Positions 52,170-60,361 of a stretch of 64,000 nucleotides of DNA are shown here, piece by piece. The translations under genes were made by a program, and so were the position numbers. Each line of letters opens with the position of its first letter. Within the stretch, counting starts at the first letter, position 1. The notes under the pieces were generated by a model that was not told where the DNA came from, searched no databases, and saw only the letters and a program-made list of their open reading frames with translations. The DNA comes from Anaerolineales bacterium (GTDB lineage Bacteria > Chloroflexota > Anaerolineae > 4572-78 > J111), in NCBI GenBank assembly GCA_015075405.1, contig JABTUK010000001.1, forward strand, positions 1,488,001-1,552,000. The letters are read 5' to 3'.

Positions 52170-54953
52170 ATGAAAAAACAAAAAAGAACTGAGGCAATCA
52201 AACCTTCACTTGGCTCTCTGAGGCAAACCGGCTCTATTCGGACGCGCTTGCTCGTTGCTTTCATCTCCATCGTTCTCTTGACGGGTTTGATCATTGCAGC
52301 CACATCCACTTATGTTAACTTTAAAAATGCCCAGGAGCAGGTGTTTAATCAGTTGGGATCCGTGGCTGCGCTCAAGGAAAGCCAGGTGAATGCCTGGGTT
52401 GGAGACCTACAGTCTGAATTGGACGGTCTCCTTTTTTACGAAGACGATTTATGGTTGACGATAGGGATGTTATCAAAAGAGTTACCTATCTCGCATAAAT
52501 CCAGGGCTACTAACCATATTCTCAGGAATTTTCAGGGGTTGGTTGAACAGGCAGGGAAATTTGATGAAGTACTTCTGCTCGATCAGAACGGCCAAGTTTT
52601 CCTGTCAACCAATGAGTTACAGCAAGGTAAAATCTATAAAAACGAACTTTATTTTAATGAGGGATTAAAAGACGCTTACGTTCAGCCACCCCGCTACTAT
52701 CCTAGCCTGGAGCAAACAGTAATTATTTTTGCTCGCCCCATTCGTGATCCTAAAGGACACACTTGGGGTGTGTTAGCCGGTCGAGCCAGCCTGGATACAT
52801 TGAGCAAAATTATGAGTGAACGTGTTGGTTTGGGCGAAACCGGTGAAACTTATGTGGTGGCAACAAACCAGGCTTTGTTAACAGAATCTAGATTTGAGGG
52901 GCTTGATCCTGGGAAAACTTATGTGCGTACTGTAGGGGTAAAAACTGCCCTGCAACAAATAAATGGGTTTGGCCTATATAACAACTATCGAAACGTCCCT
53001 GTGTTTGGGGTTTATCTGTGGCTGCCTCAGCTTCAGGTGGCGCTTTTGGCTGAACAAGATCAAGCTGAGGCGCTTGGTTCAAGCTACACCGCATTAGCCA
53101 TCAGCATAGGAGTGTCGGTCGTTGCTATCCTCATCGCTGTCATCGTTGGCTTATTTACCACGCGCAGTATTGCCACACCCCTGGCCAACTTGGCGGCAAC
53201 AGCCCGGCAAATTGCTGCTGGCAATCTTCAATTAAAAGCTTCTGTCGCACGGGAGGACGAAGTTGGAGACCTGGCCCAGGCTTTTAATATCATGACGGAT
53301 CAATTACGAGGATTAATTGACAGTCTGGAAGAGCGAGTCCGTGAACGCACCAGAGCGTTAGAAACCGGGGCTGAAATTAGCCGCCAGCTAACAGCTATTT
53401 TGGATCTGAATGAACTATTGAATTACGTTGTTAATCGCGTCCAAAGCGAATTTAACCTGTATCACACCCATATTTATCTATTGGACGAACAGGGCGAGAA
53501 TTTAGTAATGGCCGCCGGTTATGGTGAAGTAGGACAACAGCTTAAGGAAAGAGGCCACTACTTATCGGCCGGCTCCGGTATTGTGGGTACAGTAGCCAGC
53601 ACTAATGAGCATTTTCTCAGTAACAACGTCAACGACGTTCTAAATTTTGTGCGTAACCCGTTGTTGCCCTATACCAATTCCGAGTTGGCTGTGCCCTTGC
53701 GTAAAGGTGACCAGGTCTTGGGCGTCTTGGACGTACAGAGCGAGCAAATCAATCGTTTCACTCAAGAAGATATATCTTTGTTGCAGTCTATTGCTAACCA
53801 GACTGCGGTAGCGGTCAGTAATGCTCGCTTATTAACCGAAACTCAAACCGCTCTGCAAGAGATTGAACGCTTGAACCGCCGTTTGACCCGCGAAGGTTGG
53901 CAGCAAGTTAGTGAAGAAGTCACCGCCCCTGGTTATCGTTACGTCGCCGGAACCCGCCGTAGAATTGCTCCGGCTGTGGATGCCTGGCTGCCACCCATGA
54001 AGCAAGCAGCGCTTGAAAAGCAGTTGGTTAAACAAACTCATCCGGGCAATGGCGATATTCCTAAGGCAGAATTAGCCGTGCCGCTCATGCTGCGCGGTGA
54101 GGTTATCGGCGTTTTAGGCGTTAAACGTGAGGAAAACCCCGACTGGGCTGAAGAAGAAGTTGCCGCCGTCGAAGCGGTGGCTAATCAAGTGGCGCTGGCG
54201 CTGGAAAATGCTCGCCTCTCTAAAGAGCAGGAAAAAACAATTGTCCAATTAAAAGATATTGACCGGCTGAAATCAGAATTTTTGACCAGCATGAGTCACG
54301 AACTACGGACCCCGTTAAACTCGATTATTGGTTTTGCCGATGTGCTGCTGCAAGGTATAGATGGCGAGTTAAACGACATGGCGCTCAATGACATCCAGCT
54401 TATCCACAACAGTGGTAAGCATCTTTTGGCGCTGATTAATGACATTCTGGATCTGGCTAAAATTGAGTCTGGAAAAATGGAATTGGTGCGCGAGGCCGTG
54501 GACATCAAAGAAGTTACCGGGTCTGTTTTAGCAACCTCCAATTCACTGGTAAAAGATAAGCCCGTCCAAATCATGGTAGATTTGCCCGCCGATCTGCCGC
54601 CCGTTTATGCCGACAAATTACGATTGAATCAGGTTTTATTAAATCTTGTCAGTAATGCGGCTAAATTTACCCACCAGGGTAAAATAACCATTACCGCCCA
54701 GCTTAACAACCACAGCCCGGACATGATGGTTATCTCTGTGATAGATACAGGCATTGGTATTCCCGCTGATAAGCTGAATACTGTCTTTGAACGTTTCCGC
54801 CAGGCGGATGCGGGCACTACCCGTAAGTATGGAGGCACAGGATTGGGCCTGGCTATCTGTAAGCAATTGGTAGAAATGCATGGGGGTACGCTTAATGTTA
54901 AAAGCCAAGAGGGCCTTGGTTCTGAGTTTTATTTCACCGTTCCTCTGGCGTAG
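52170..54953 (+). CDS. dCACHE-HAMP-GAF transmembrane histidine kinase
   Basis: 927 residues. Helices at about 19-43 and 307-331 bracket a dCACHE domain related to that of the 28505 protein (LKESQVNAWVGDLQS, AYVQPPRYYPS). HAMP 332-384, GAF 404-553 (LYHTHIYLLDE, NPLLPYTNSELAVPL) and the GAF-like segment 570-690 follow. Instead of the short tail it has a HisKA domain with His710 in SMSHELRTPLN and a GHKL ATPase (NLVSNAAKFTH, DTGIGIP, GGTGLGL). It is the only kinase in the 25091-57682 run. It should autophosphorylate and pass phosphate to receivers in the two genes downstream. No receiver of its own. Confidence 0.95.
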   Translation: MKKQKRTEAIKPSLGSLRQTGSIRTRLLVAFISIVLLTGLIIAATSTYVNFKNAQEQVFNQLGSVAALKESQVNAWVGDLQSELDGLLFYEDDLWLTIGMLSKELPISHKSRATNHILRNFQGLVEQAGKFDEVLLLDQNGQVFLSTNELQQGKIYKNELYFNEGLKDAYVQPPRYYPSLEQTVIIFARPIRDPKGHTWGVLAGRASLDTLSKIMSERVGLGETGETYVVATNQALLTESRFEGLDPGKTYVRTVGVKTALQQINGFGLYNNYRNVPVFGVYLWLPQLQVALLAEQDQAEALGSSYTALAISIGVSVVAILIAVIVGLFTTRSIATPLANLAATARQIAAGNLQLKASVAREDEVGDLAQAFNIMTDQLRGLIDSLEERVRERTRALETGAEISRQLTAILDLNELLNYVVNRVQSEFNLYHTHIYLLDEQGENLVMAAGYGEVGQQLKERGHYLSAGSGIVGTVASTNEHFLSNNVNDVLNFVRNPLLPYTNSELAVPLRKGDQVLGVLDVQSEQINRFTQEDISLLQSIANQTAVAVSNARLLTETQTALQEIERLNRRLTREGWQQVSEEVTAPGYRYVAGTRRRIAPAVDAWLPPMKQAALEKQLVKQTHPGNGDIPKAELAVPLMLRGEVIGVLGVKREENPDWAEEEVAAVEAVANQVALALENARLSKEQEKTIVQLKDIDRLKSEFLTSMSHELRTPLNSIIGFADVLLQGIDGELNDMALNDIQLIHNSGKHLLALINDILDLAKIESGKMELVREAVDIKEVTGSVLATSNSLVKDKPVQIMVDLPADLPPVYADKLRLNQVLLNLVSNAAKFTHQGKITITAQLNNHSPDMMVISVIDTGIGIPADKLNTVFERFRQADAGTTRKYGGTGLGLAICKQLVEMHGGTLNVKSQEGLGSEFYFTVPLA

Positions 54954-54988
54954 TCTAATCACAACCATAATTCCTCAACGAGGCATTA

Positions 54989-57148
54989 ATGACAACGTTA
55001 AAATCTTATCTCACGGGTGTAAAGTGTTTAGAATGTGGCCATGAGATGGAATTTTATCCGGGTTTAGATCGCTGCCCCGCCTGTAAAGGCGTTTGGCTTG
55101 ATGCCCGGTATAATTACGAGGCGGTCGCAAAAATCTGGCGGGATGGCTTGCAGGGCCGGGTTCATTCATTGTGGCGTTATGTAGAACTTTTGCCAATTCT
55201 TGATCCTGAGCAAATTATCACGATGGGTGAAGGCCAATCGCCGCTGCTTAGAGCAGCCAAACTGCAAAAGCGGTTGGGGCATCCTGCTATTTATATCAAG
55301 GATGAGCGCCAATCGCCTACCATCTCCTTTAAAGATAGACAGGCTGCTGTGGCCGTTACAGCGATGCGCGAAGCCGGTATTCAGGAGTGTGTGCTGGCTT
55401 CGACCGGAAACGCGGCGGCCGCTTATGCCGCTTATTGTGCTCGCGCCGATATAAAACTCTGGATTTTCCTCACCAGCCTGGTCATGGCCGACAAAATGCG
55501 CGAAGCAGCCCTGTATGGGGCCGAAGTGGTCAAAGTTACCGGCACCTATGATCAGGCCAAAAAAGTGGCCGCCGATTTTGCTGCCCGGCGTAAAATTCAT
55601 TTTGACAAAGGCGCTAAAGCCGTTCCGGGCAAAGAAAGCATGAAAACCATCGCTTTTGAAATTGCCCTAGAATTAGCCCGGCAGCAGGGCAACCCAACGG
55701 AACATGGTTTTTGGAAAGCGCCCGATTGGTTCATTCAAGCTGTCAGTGGCGGAATTGGGCCGCTGGGTGTGCTGAAGGGGTTTGAAGAACTCTATCGCAT
55801 GGGTTTGATTGACCGGGTGCCCAAAATCGGCGTGATCCAGGTAACGGGTTGCTCTCCAATGGTGCAAGCCTTCACTGCCGGCAGAGCCGAAGCCACCCCT
55901 GTTGTCCCTGAAACTCGGATTACCGTGCTGGCTACAGGCGACCCCGGTTTGGCGTACGGCTTATTATATAAAGCCAACCAAACCTACGGCGGCCACATGC
56001 TCGATGTGACCGACGAGGAAGCCTTTGCGGCCATGCGTTTGCTGGCTAAAACAGAAGGTATCTCCGTGGAGCCGGCGACCGCTGTTGCCTTTGCGGGGCT
56101 GGATAAATTGGTCGAGCGAGAGATTATCAAGCATGATGAAGTTGTCGTCGTCAATTGCTCCGGCCATACCTTTCCTGTTGAAAAATATATTATGGATGAG
56201 GAGAATTTGCTGGATGTCCGCCTATCTCATCCGGCTGTTTCTTCGAGCGTCCCGGTTGATGGCCTGGGCGCGGCGTTGAAACGGCTCGACGAGCAGGTAA
56301 CGACCATCGTTGTTATTGACGATAACCCCATGGATAGCCGCCTCATTCGCCGCCTGCTGCAGGCTAAAAAACCGTATCGAGTGTTTGAGGCTAATAGCGC
56401 CCAGGAGGGCCTGCAAATTATTCGAGACCGTCTGCCCGATCTGGTGGTGAGTGATCTCACCATGCCAGAGATGGATGGGTTTGCCCTGCTGGAAGAACTC
56501 AAAAAAGACCCTTTGACCGCCAAAATTCCGGTGATTGTGGTCTCGGCTAAAGATTTGACCCAAGAGGATGAGGCGCGTCTGGCCGGTCAAACTGCTTCAA
56601 TTTGGCTCAAGGGTTCTTTTTCTACCCAGGATTTGGTCGAGCATGTGGTGGATACTTTGTCGAGTACGGAAGAAGATAACACTTTGCCTGCTCGTCCCTC
56701 CCGTGAGCGAGAACAGACCAAAGAAATTGTTTTGGAAAAACCGGCGGCTTCCAAGCCCGCGACCGGCCCCCTCGACGTTAAAAAAGTGGTTTTAATCGAG
56801 GACAATCCCATGGATGCCCGCTTGATCAGCCGTATTCTGCAAACAAGCCGGCCTCTGGTGATCAAACAGGTCCAGGTGGGTCGAGAGGCGATAAAAACTA
56901 TCAGAGAAGAAGAACCGCATCTGATTGTCTTGGATTTGATTATTCCTGATATGAGCGGATTTCAGATTTTGGAAGAATTGAAGCGGGATGAAAAATTGGA
57001 TGCTATTCCGGTAATTGTTATCACCGCCAAGGAACTTTCGGAGGCTGAAAGACAATTACTAATTTCTAATCATGTTTCTTCAATGTGGCAAAAAGGGAAA
57101 TTAGACCGTGAGAAACTTGTGGCTCACGTTAAATCTCAATTGAGTTAA
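54989..57148 (+). CDS. Threonine-synthase-like PLP enzyme fused to two receiver domains
   Basis: 719 residues in one unbroken frame. Cys13, Cys16, Cys29 and Cys32 make an N-terminal zinc ribbon. Residues 75-420 are a fold-type II PLP domain of the threonine-synthase group: Lys115 in TISFKDRQAA is the expected Schiff-base residue, STGNAAAAYAAY binds the substrate carboxylate, and AVSGGIGPLG the cofactor phosphate. Two receivers follow, with Asp489 (VVSDLTMPEMDG) and Asp649 (IVLDLIIPDMSG), each with its acidic pair (IDDN, IEDN) and a Lys (WLKG, WQKG). A charged linker separates the receivers. The enzyme normally makes threonine from phosphohomoserine; here activity may be set by phosphorylation from the kinase 35 bases upstream. 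The enzyme half could also serve a different substrate. Confidence 0.9.
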   Translation: MTTLKSYLTGVKCLECGHEMEFYPGLDRCPACKGVWLDARYNYEAVAKIWRDGLQGRVHSLWRYVELLPILDPEQIITMGEGQSPLLRAAKLQKRLGHPAIYIKDERQSPTISFKDRQAAVAVTAMREAGIQECVLASTGNAAAAYAAYCARADIKLWIFLTSLVMADKMREAALYGAEVVKVTGTYDQAKKVAADFAARRKIHFDKGAKAVPGKESMKTIAFEIALELARQQGNPTEHGFWKAPDWFIQAVSGGIGPLGVLKGFEELYRMGLIDRVPKIGVIQVTGCSPMVQAFTAGRAEATPVVPETRITVLATGDPGLAYGLLYKANQTYGGHMLDVTDEEAFAAMRLLAKTEGISVEPATAVAFAGLDKLVEREIIKHDEVVVVNCSGHTFPVEKYIMDEENLLDVRLSHPAVSSSVPVDGLGAALKRLDEQVTTIVVIDDNPMDSRLIRRLLQAKKPYRVFEANSAQEGLQIIRDRLPDLVVSDLTMPEMDGFALLEELKKDPLTAKIPVIVVSAKDLTQEDEARLAGQTASIWLKGSFSTQDLVEHVVDTLSSTEEDNTLPARPSREREQTKEIVLEKPAASKPATGPLDVKKVVLIEDNPMDARLISRILQTSRPLVIKQVQVGREAIKTIREEEPHLIVLDLIIPDMSGFQILEELKRDEKLDAIPVIVITAKELSEAERQLLISNHVSSMWQKGKLDREKLVAHVKSQLS

Positions 57149-57164
57149 TAAACTTCAGTTGAAT

Positions 57165-57265
57165 ATACTCAGTAGATCCAATTTTCGAGGAGTGAGGCGC
57201 GCCCACGTGCCCAACACCGCCGCACGTGGGCGTGCTGGCTCCTCAAATTTGGATCCACTGATACT
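57165..57265. repeat. Dispersed hairpin element B, copy 2
   Basis: 101 bp with ends ACTCAGTAGATCCAATTTT and AAATTTGGATCCACTGA and the same GC-rich inner hairpin (GCCCACGTG / CACGTGGGCG). It is about six bases shorter than copies 1 and 3 in the left inner arm. It fills the gap between the PLP-receiver gene and the last receiver gene, where it could weaken or tune read-through. Confidence 0.8.
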
Positions 57266-57313
57266 GTGAGGTTAAGCACTTGCAATCATTTCTAGCAGGA
57301 GGAACTACTCAAA

Positions 57314-57682
57314 ATGCTGATTTTGTATGTAGAAGATAACTTTGAAAACAAGCTGTTTGTCCGGCGTGTAATCGAATCAATGGGGCACGAAATGCTGGAG
57401 GCCGAAACAGGATTGGACAGCCTGGTTATTGCGGCTGAAAAAGTACCCGATCTCATCTTGATGGATGTGAATATTCCCGGCATGGATGGGCTGGAAACAA
57501 CCGCCAAAATGAAACAAAATCCTCGCCTGGCGCATATTCCGGTTATTGCCTTAACGGCCAATGCCATGAAAGGTGATCGGGAGCGCTGTCTGGCGGCGGG
57601 TTGTGATGGTTATATGCAAAAACCCGTCGGCGTTTCGGACCTGCGCCGGGAAATTTCCCGTTACGTTGCCCTTAAAGGATAA
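57314..57682 (+). CDS. DivK-like single-domain response regulator
   Basis: 122 residues, one receiver domain. The acidic pair is in VEDN, the phosphoacceptor is the Asp of LILMDVNIPGMDG, Thr/Ala follow in IALTANAM, and the Lys is in MQKPVGV. This is the DivK/CheY type with no output domain. It has a strong GGAGG ribosome-binding site and closes the sensor run, 166 bases after the PLP-receiver gene. It may shuttle phosphate between the kinase and the fusion enzyme or act on another partner. Confidence 0.93.
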   Translation: MLILYVEDNFENKLFVRRVIESMGHEMLEAETGLDSLVIAAEKVPDLILMDVNIPGMDGLETTAKMKQNPRLAHIPVIALTANAMKGDRERCLAAGCDGYMQKPVGVSDLRREISRYVALKG

Positions 57683-57798
57683 ATTTTTGCGATTCTCTGC
57701 TCTGATGAAGTGTTAGCAGGTTTTGGGCCCCTTATCTTCGTTTGGGTGATAGTGGGTTTTAGTTACCTATCTAATCCCTTTTTAACATAAAATGCAAG

Positions 57799-57825
57799 AA
57801 GTCACCTAATCAAAGGTGGCTTTTT
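57799..57825 (+). terminator. Rho-independent terminator closing the sensor run
   Basis: AAGTCACCT, a 6-base loop and AGGTGGCTT form a 9-bp stem (one G-U pair) followed by TTT, about 120 bases after the last receiver gene. Confidence 0.8.
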
Positions 57826-57847
57826 ACTTTAAAAATGAATACTCAAG

Positions 57848-57934
57848 ATGACGGCAAATTTTATTTGTGGTATAATGGAGAGGTGTTTAACATAAGATAT
57901 TTAAGGTGACGGTAAAATTAATTTGTGGTATAAT
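57848..57934 (+). promoter_or_regulatory. Two tandem copies of a promoter unit
   Basis: ATGACG, 17 bases and TGG-TATAAT (57848-57876) are repeated 58 bases later as GTGACG, 17 bases and TGG-TATAAT (57906-57934). About 29 bases are nearly the same in each, and both have the extended -10 TGnTATAAT. They drive toward the Pro-rich membrane-protein gene at 58026. Confidence 0.7.
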
Positions 57935-57969
57935 AAAAAAGCTTTAACAACTATGCGCTCGGAAATACT

Positions 57970-58020
57970 ATGGCACGTGCGACTATCCAAATAATCAAGG
58001 GTAAGCGCCTGCGGAGGTAA
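57970..58020 (+). CDS. 16-codon leader frame before the Pro-rich membrane protein
   Basis: ATG to TAA encodes MARATIQIIKGKRLRR, a basic peptide. Its last codons (CGG AGG TAA) contain the GGAGG ribosome-binding site of the gene at 58026, so ribosomes ending here would sit on that site. It lies just after the tandem promoters. Its own ribosome-binding site is weak, so this may be chance. Confidence 0.3.
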   Translation: MARATIQIIKGKRLRR

Positions 58021-58025
58021 ACGCA

Positions 58026-59771
58026 ATGGCAAGAAAGCGGGTTAGCCTGAAGGATAAAGGCCCGGAAACCTTAGGGTTGACAGAAAAAAAGGGGCAGGGA
58101 ATAGATGTGTTGTTTGGAGGGTCAGCCGCCGCCAAAACCCGCGCTGCATCAACCCCTGAGTCAAAATCTAATCAACCCGAAGGTAAGGAAAAAACTATGG
58201 CCGCCGAAAATAATGAACCTTTGACCAATGCTGTGGTTAACACGCCCCCAACCCCCGAGTCCCTGCCGGTTAATGAGGCTGATAATGATTTCAGCCCGGT
58301 TTCTTCAGCCGTTGTAGATGAACTGGGGCTGCCGGTGGCCATGGAAGCTCCGCCAACCCGGCTGATGGCAACTCGTTCGGTAATAGGTGAAGTTGATGAA
58401 CTGGGGTTGCCGGTGGCCATGGAAGCTCCGCCAACGGATTTAACCATGCCTGTACCGCCTTCACCACCGCCTCTGCCGGTGGTAGATACAGCCACCACTG
58501 ATGTACCCTCCCCAACCGATGATAACGATCTTTCCGGCCTGGCCGGCGAGGAAGAGGAGTCTTCCGCTTTACCGCCTGTCGTGGAAGAGCCAGCAGTGCC
58601 GGGGACCGGTTTTTCAGCGCCTCCTACGCCTGTTGAACCAGCCCCTACGCCGGTTTCAATCCCTGAGCCAGCCTCGACAGAGCCTATTGAGCCGGCGTTA
58701 GCGATTCCGCCAGTAGAGTCAGTCCCGCTGGCCCCCCCAATTCCTACGCCTGTGGCTGATATACCTGTAGAGAGACCTTTGCCTGAGCCGCCTCCTGTCA
58801 CCTACACGCCGCCTGTTTATATTCCGCCCACGCCGGTAGTTACGGCCCCGGTGCCTGTGCCCGTTGCGCCGCCGCCACCCCCGCCCCAGATTGAATCTAT
58901 TACCGGCTTTATCGCCGGACCCATGGCCGTCAGACCCGAAAATCTTCTCCCTCAAGATTATGAATATGGCAGCGGCGGTCTCCAACTGACCGAGCGAGCC
59001 AGGATCGAAAGAGATGATGCCATCACCGAAAGAGTGGAACGTTATTTGGGCAAAGAGCGCCGGGAAGCATTGGATAAAGAAATTGAGCGTTTATACGAGG
59101 TGGTGGCGAATGAACTGAGTGACAACAACGAGGATGTCTCCTTTGCTCTCAAGGCCTTGAGCGAGGCCCAGGATATAGTTCTGGAAGATATCCGCCAGTA
59201 CGACGAAGCGCTGTACCGGGTAGCCCTGGTTAAAACGATGCTGGTACGCCGGCGCAATCTGAAACGCTGGTCGTACACCTGGGGTTCATTTGTGTTCTTT
59301 TATGCTATCGCCTGGTTGGCTCTGTTTGTCACCGCCATCGTTTTTACAGGAAATATCAATACCACTGTTGGCAGTCTGGCCGGGCAAAGTGGCGGCCTGG
59401 AGGCGGGTAGGTCAGCCTGGTATTCGGCCCTGGCCGGTGGTATCGGTGGGGTGATTGGTATCCTGTACAGTCTTTATTGGCGGGTGGCAGTCAAGCAGAA
59501 TTTTGACCGCCAGTATCTCATGTATTATTTAGTCCAGCCGATTATGGGCTTTTTCCTGGGCGCAGTGACCCACCTGATTATTACCGCCGGATTTCTTACC
59601 TTTAATGCTTCTGGCGCAGACTCGACGATTACGGTGATTTTGCAAATGGTCATCGGTTTTGTGGCCGGTTTCCGCCAGCGAGTGGTTTATGAATTGATTG
59701 ACCGGATTGTGCAAAAAATTGCGCCCGAAGAATCAGATAAATCACCAACCAGTGTGGTTCCTGATCAGTAG
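58026..59771 (+). CDS. Pro-rich membrane protein of unknown function
   Basis: 581 residues. A basic start contains 'GQGIDVLFGG'. Residues 60-295 are Pro-, Val-, Thr- and Glu-rich and disordered, with the segment VDELGLPVAMEAPPT present twice. A charged coiled coil (325-410) precedes about four membrane helices at 417-441, 467-483, 502-525 and 532-547, and the C-terminus is cytoplasmic (VVYELIDRIVQKIAPEES). The topology places the long Pro-rich part inside the cell. No family was recognised. Two promoter-like units precede it and a terminator follows. A scaffold or tether is a guess only. Confidence 0.75.
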   Translation: MARKRVSLKDKGPETLGLTEKKGQGIDVLFGGSAAAKTRAASTPESKSNQPEGKEKTMAAENNEPLTNAVVNTPPTPESLPVNEADNDFSPVSSAVVDELGLPVAMEAPPTRLMATRSVIGEVDELGLPVAMEAPPTDLTMPVPPSPPPLPVVDTATTDVPSPTDDNDLSGLAGEEEESSALPPVVEEPAVPGTGFSAPPTPVEPAPTPVSIPEPASTEPIEPALAIPPVESVPLAPPIPTPVADIPVERPLPEPPPVTYTPPVYIPPTPVVTAPVPVPVAPPPPPPQIESITGFIAGPMAVRPENLLPQDYEYGSGGLQLTERARIERDDAITERVERYLGKERREALDKEIERLYEVVANELSDNNEDVSFALKALSEAQDIVLEDIRQYDEALYRVALVKTMLVRRRNLKRWSYTWGSFVFFYAIAWLALFVTAIVFTGNINTTVGSLAGQSGGLEAGRSAWYSALAGGIGGVIGILYSLYWRVAVKQNFDRQYLMYYLVQPIMGFFLGAVTHLIITAGFLTFNASGADSTITVILQMVIGFVAGFRQRVVYELIDRIVQKIAPEESDKSPTSVVPDQ

Positions 59772-59800
59772 CTCCGGGTGAACTTTGTTTTGGATGCTGT

Positions 59801-59835
59801 AAAAGCCGCAGGATGAATCCTCGGCTTTTCTTTGC
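59801..59835 (+). terminator. Rho-independent terminator after the Pro-rich membrane protein
   Basis: AAAAGCCG-c-AGGAT, a 2-base loop and ATCCT-CGGCTTTT form a long stem with one bulged C, followed by CTTTG. Confidence 0.8.
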
Positions 59836-59879
59836 TTCATTCTTTTTCTGTTATCAAATTTTGGAGGATTATCTAGCTC

Positions 59880-60239
59880 ATGGCTGAGTATATCGAAACT
59901 CAAACCAAAGACGGCGCTACCCTCAAAATTGAGGTCGAATCTACCTCAAAAGTGGGCGCCGGCTTCACTCGACCGTCTTCACCGGCCAACGTTTCCCACG
60001 AAGGGGTCAAAGATGCCTATGACCAGACTTTGAACGCTGTGCAGGTCTGCGCCAATGGTATGCTTGAAACTTTGCAGGGCTTAGCCAGCCTGCCCAACGC
60101 CGCCTCCATAGATTTTGCCATTAAAATTGATGCCGAAGCCGGCGCAATGATTGCCAAATCTATCGGCGACGCCCACTTTAAGGTCTCCCTAAGTTGGAAG
60201 CAAGCGGGGCCGGAGTCGAAAGACGAGAAAAAAGAGTAA
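59880..60239 (+). CDS. Trypco1 / CU044_2847-family small protein
   Basis: 119 residues. The C-terminal phrase 'IDFAIKIDAEAGAMIAKS' followed by 'AHFKVSLSW' matches the trypsin-co-occurring domain 1 pattern (a Gly-Ala-x-I-A turn then a strand ending in LxW), and the N-terminus has the expected beta-hairpin (ETQTKDGATLKIEVES). Trypco1 proteins are found next to effector proteases and other parts of predicted bacterial conflict systems, where they may act as adaptors or triggers. No trypsin-like gene is seen in the window. A GGAGG ribosome-binding site supports the start. Confidence 0.75.
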   Translation: MAEYIETQTKDGATLKIEVESTSKVGAGFTRPSSPANVSHEGVKDAYDQTLNAVQVCANGMLETLQGLASLPNAASIDFAIKIDAEAGAMIAKSIGDAHFKVSLSWKQAGPESKDEKKE

Positions 60240-60300
60240 AGTAGCAAGTAGCAAAGTTGCAGAATTACTACTTGTTACCCTGCTACCTTGCTACCTGTTT
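60240..60300. repeat. Low-complexity hairpin (GTAGCAAG / CTTGCTAC)
   Basis: GTAGCAAGTAGCAAAG is followed by TTGTTACCCTGCTACC and TTGCTACC, the complementary words. It belongs to the same class as the hairpins at 1347 and 12757. Confidence 0.55.
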
Positions 60301-60361
60301 CGTAACATAAACTTCTTTAGCCAATTATCTATCAAATCCAGATTTACGGAGGGAATCAATC

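Noticed and set aside
54989-57148. Artificial fusion of two genes by a missed stop
   Set aside because: The linker between enzyme and receivers is in frame, protein-like and continuous, and the second receiver follows another normal linker; a read check would still be useful.
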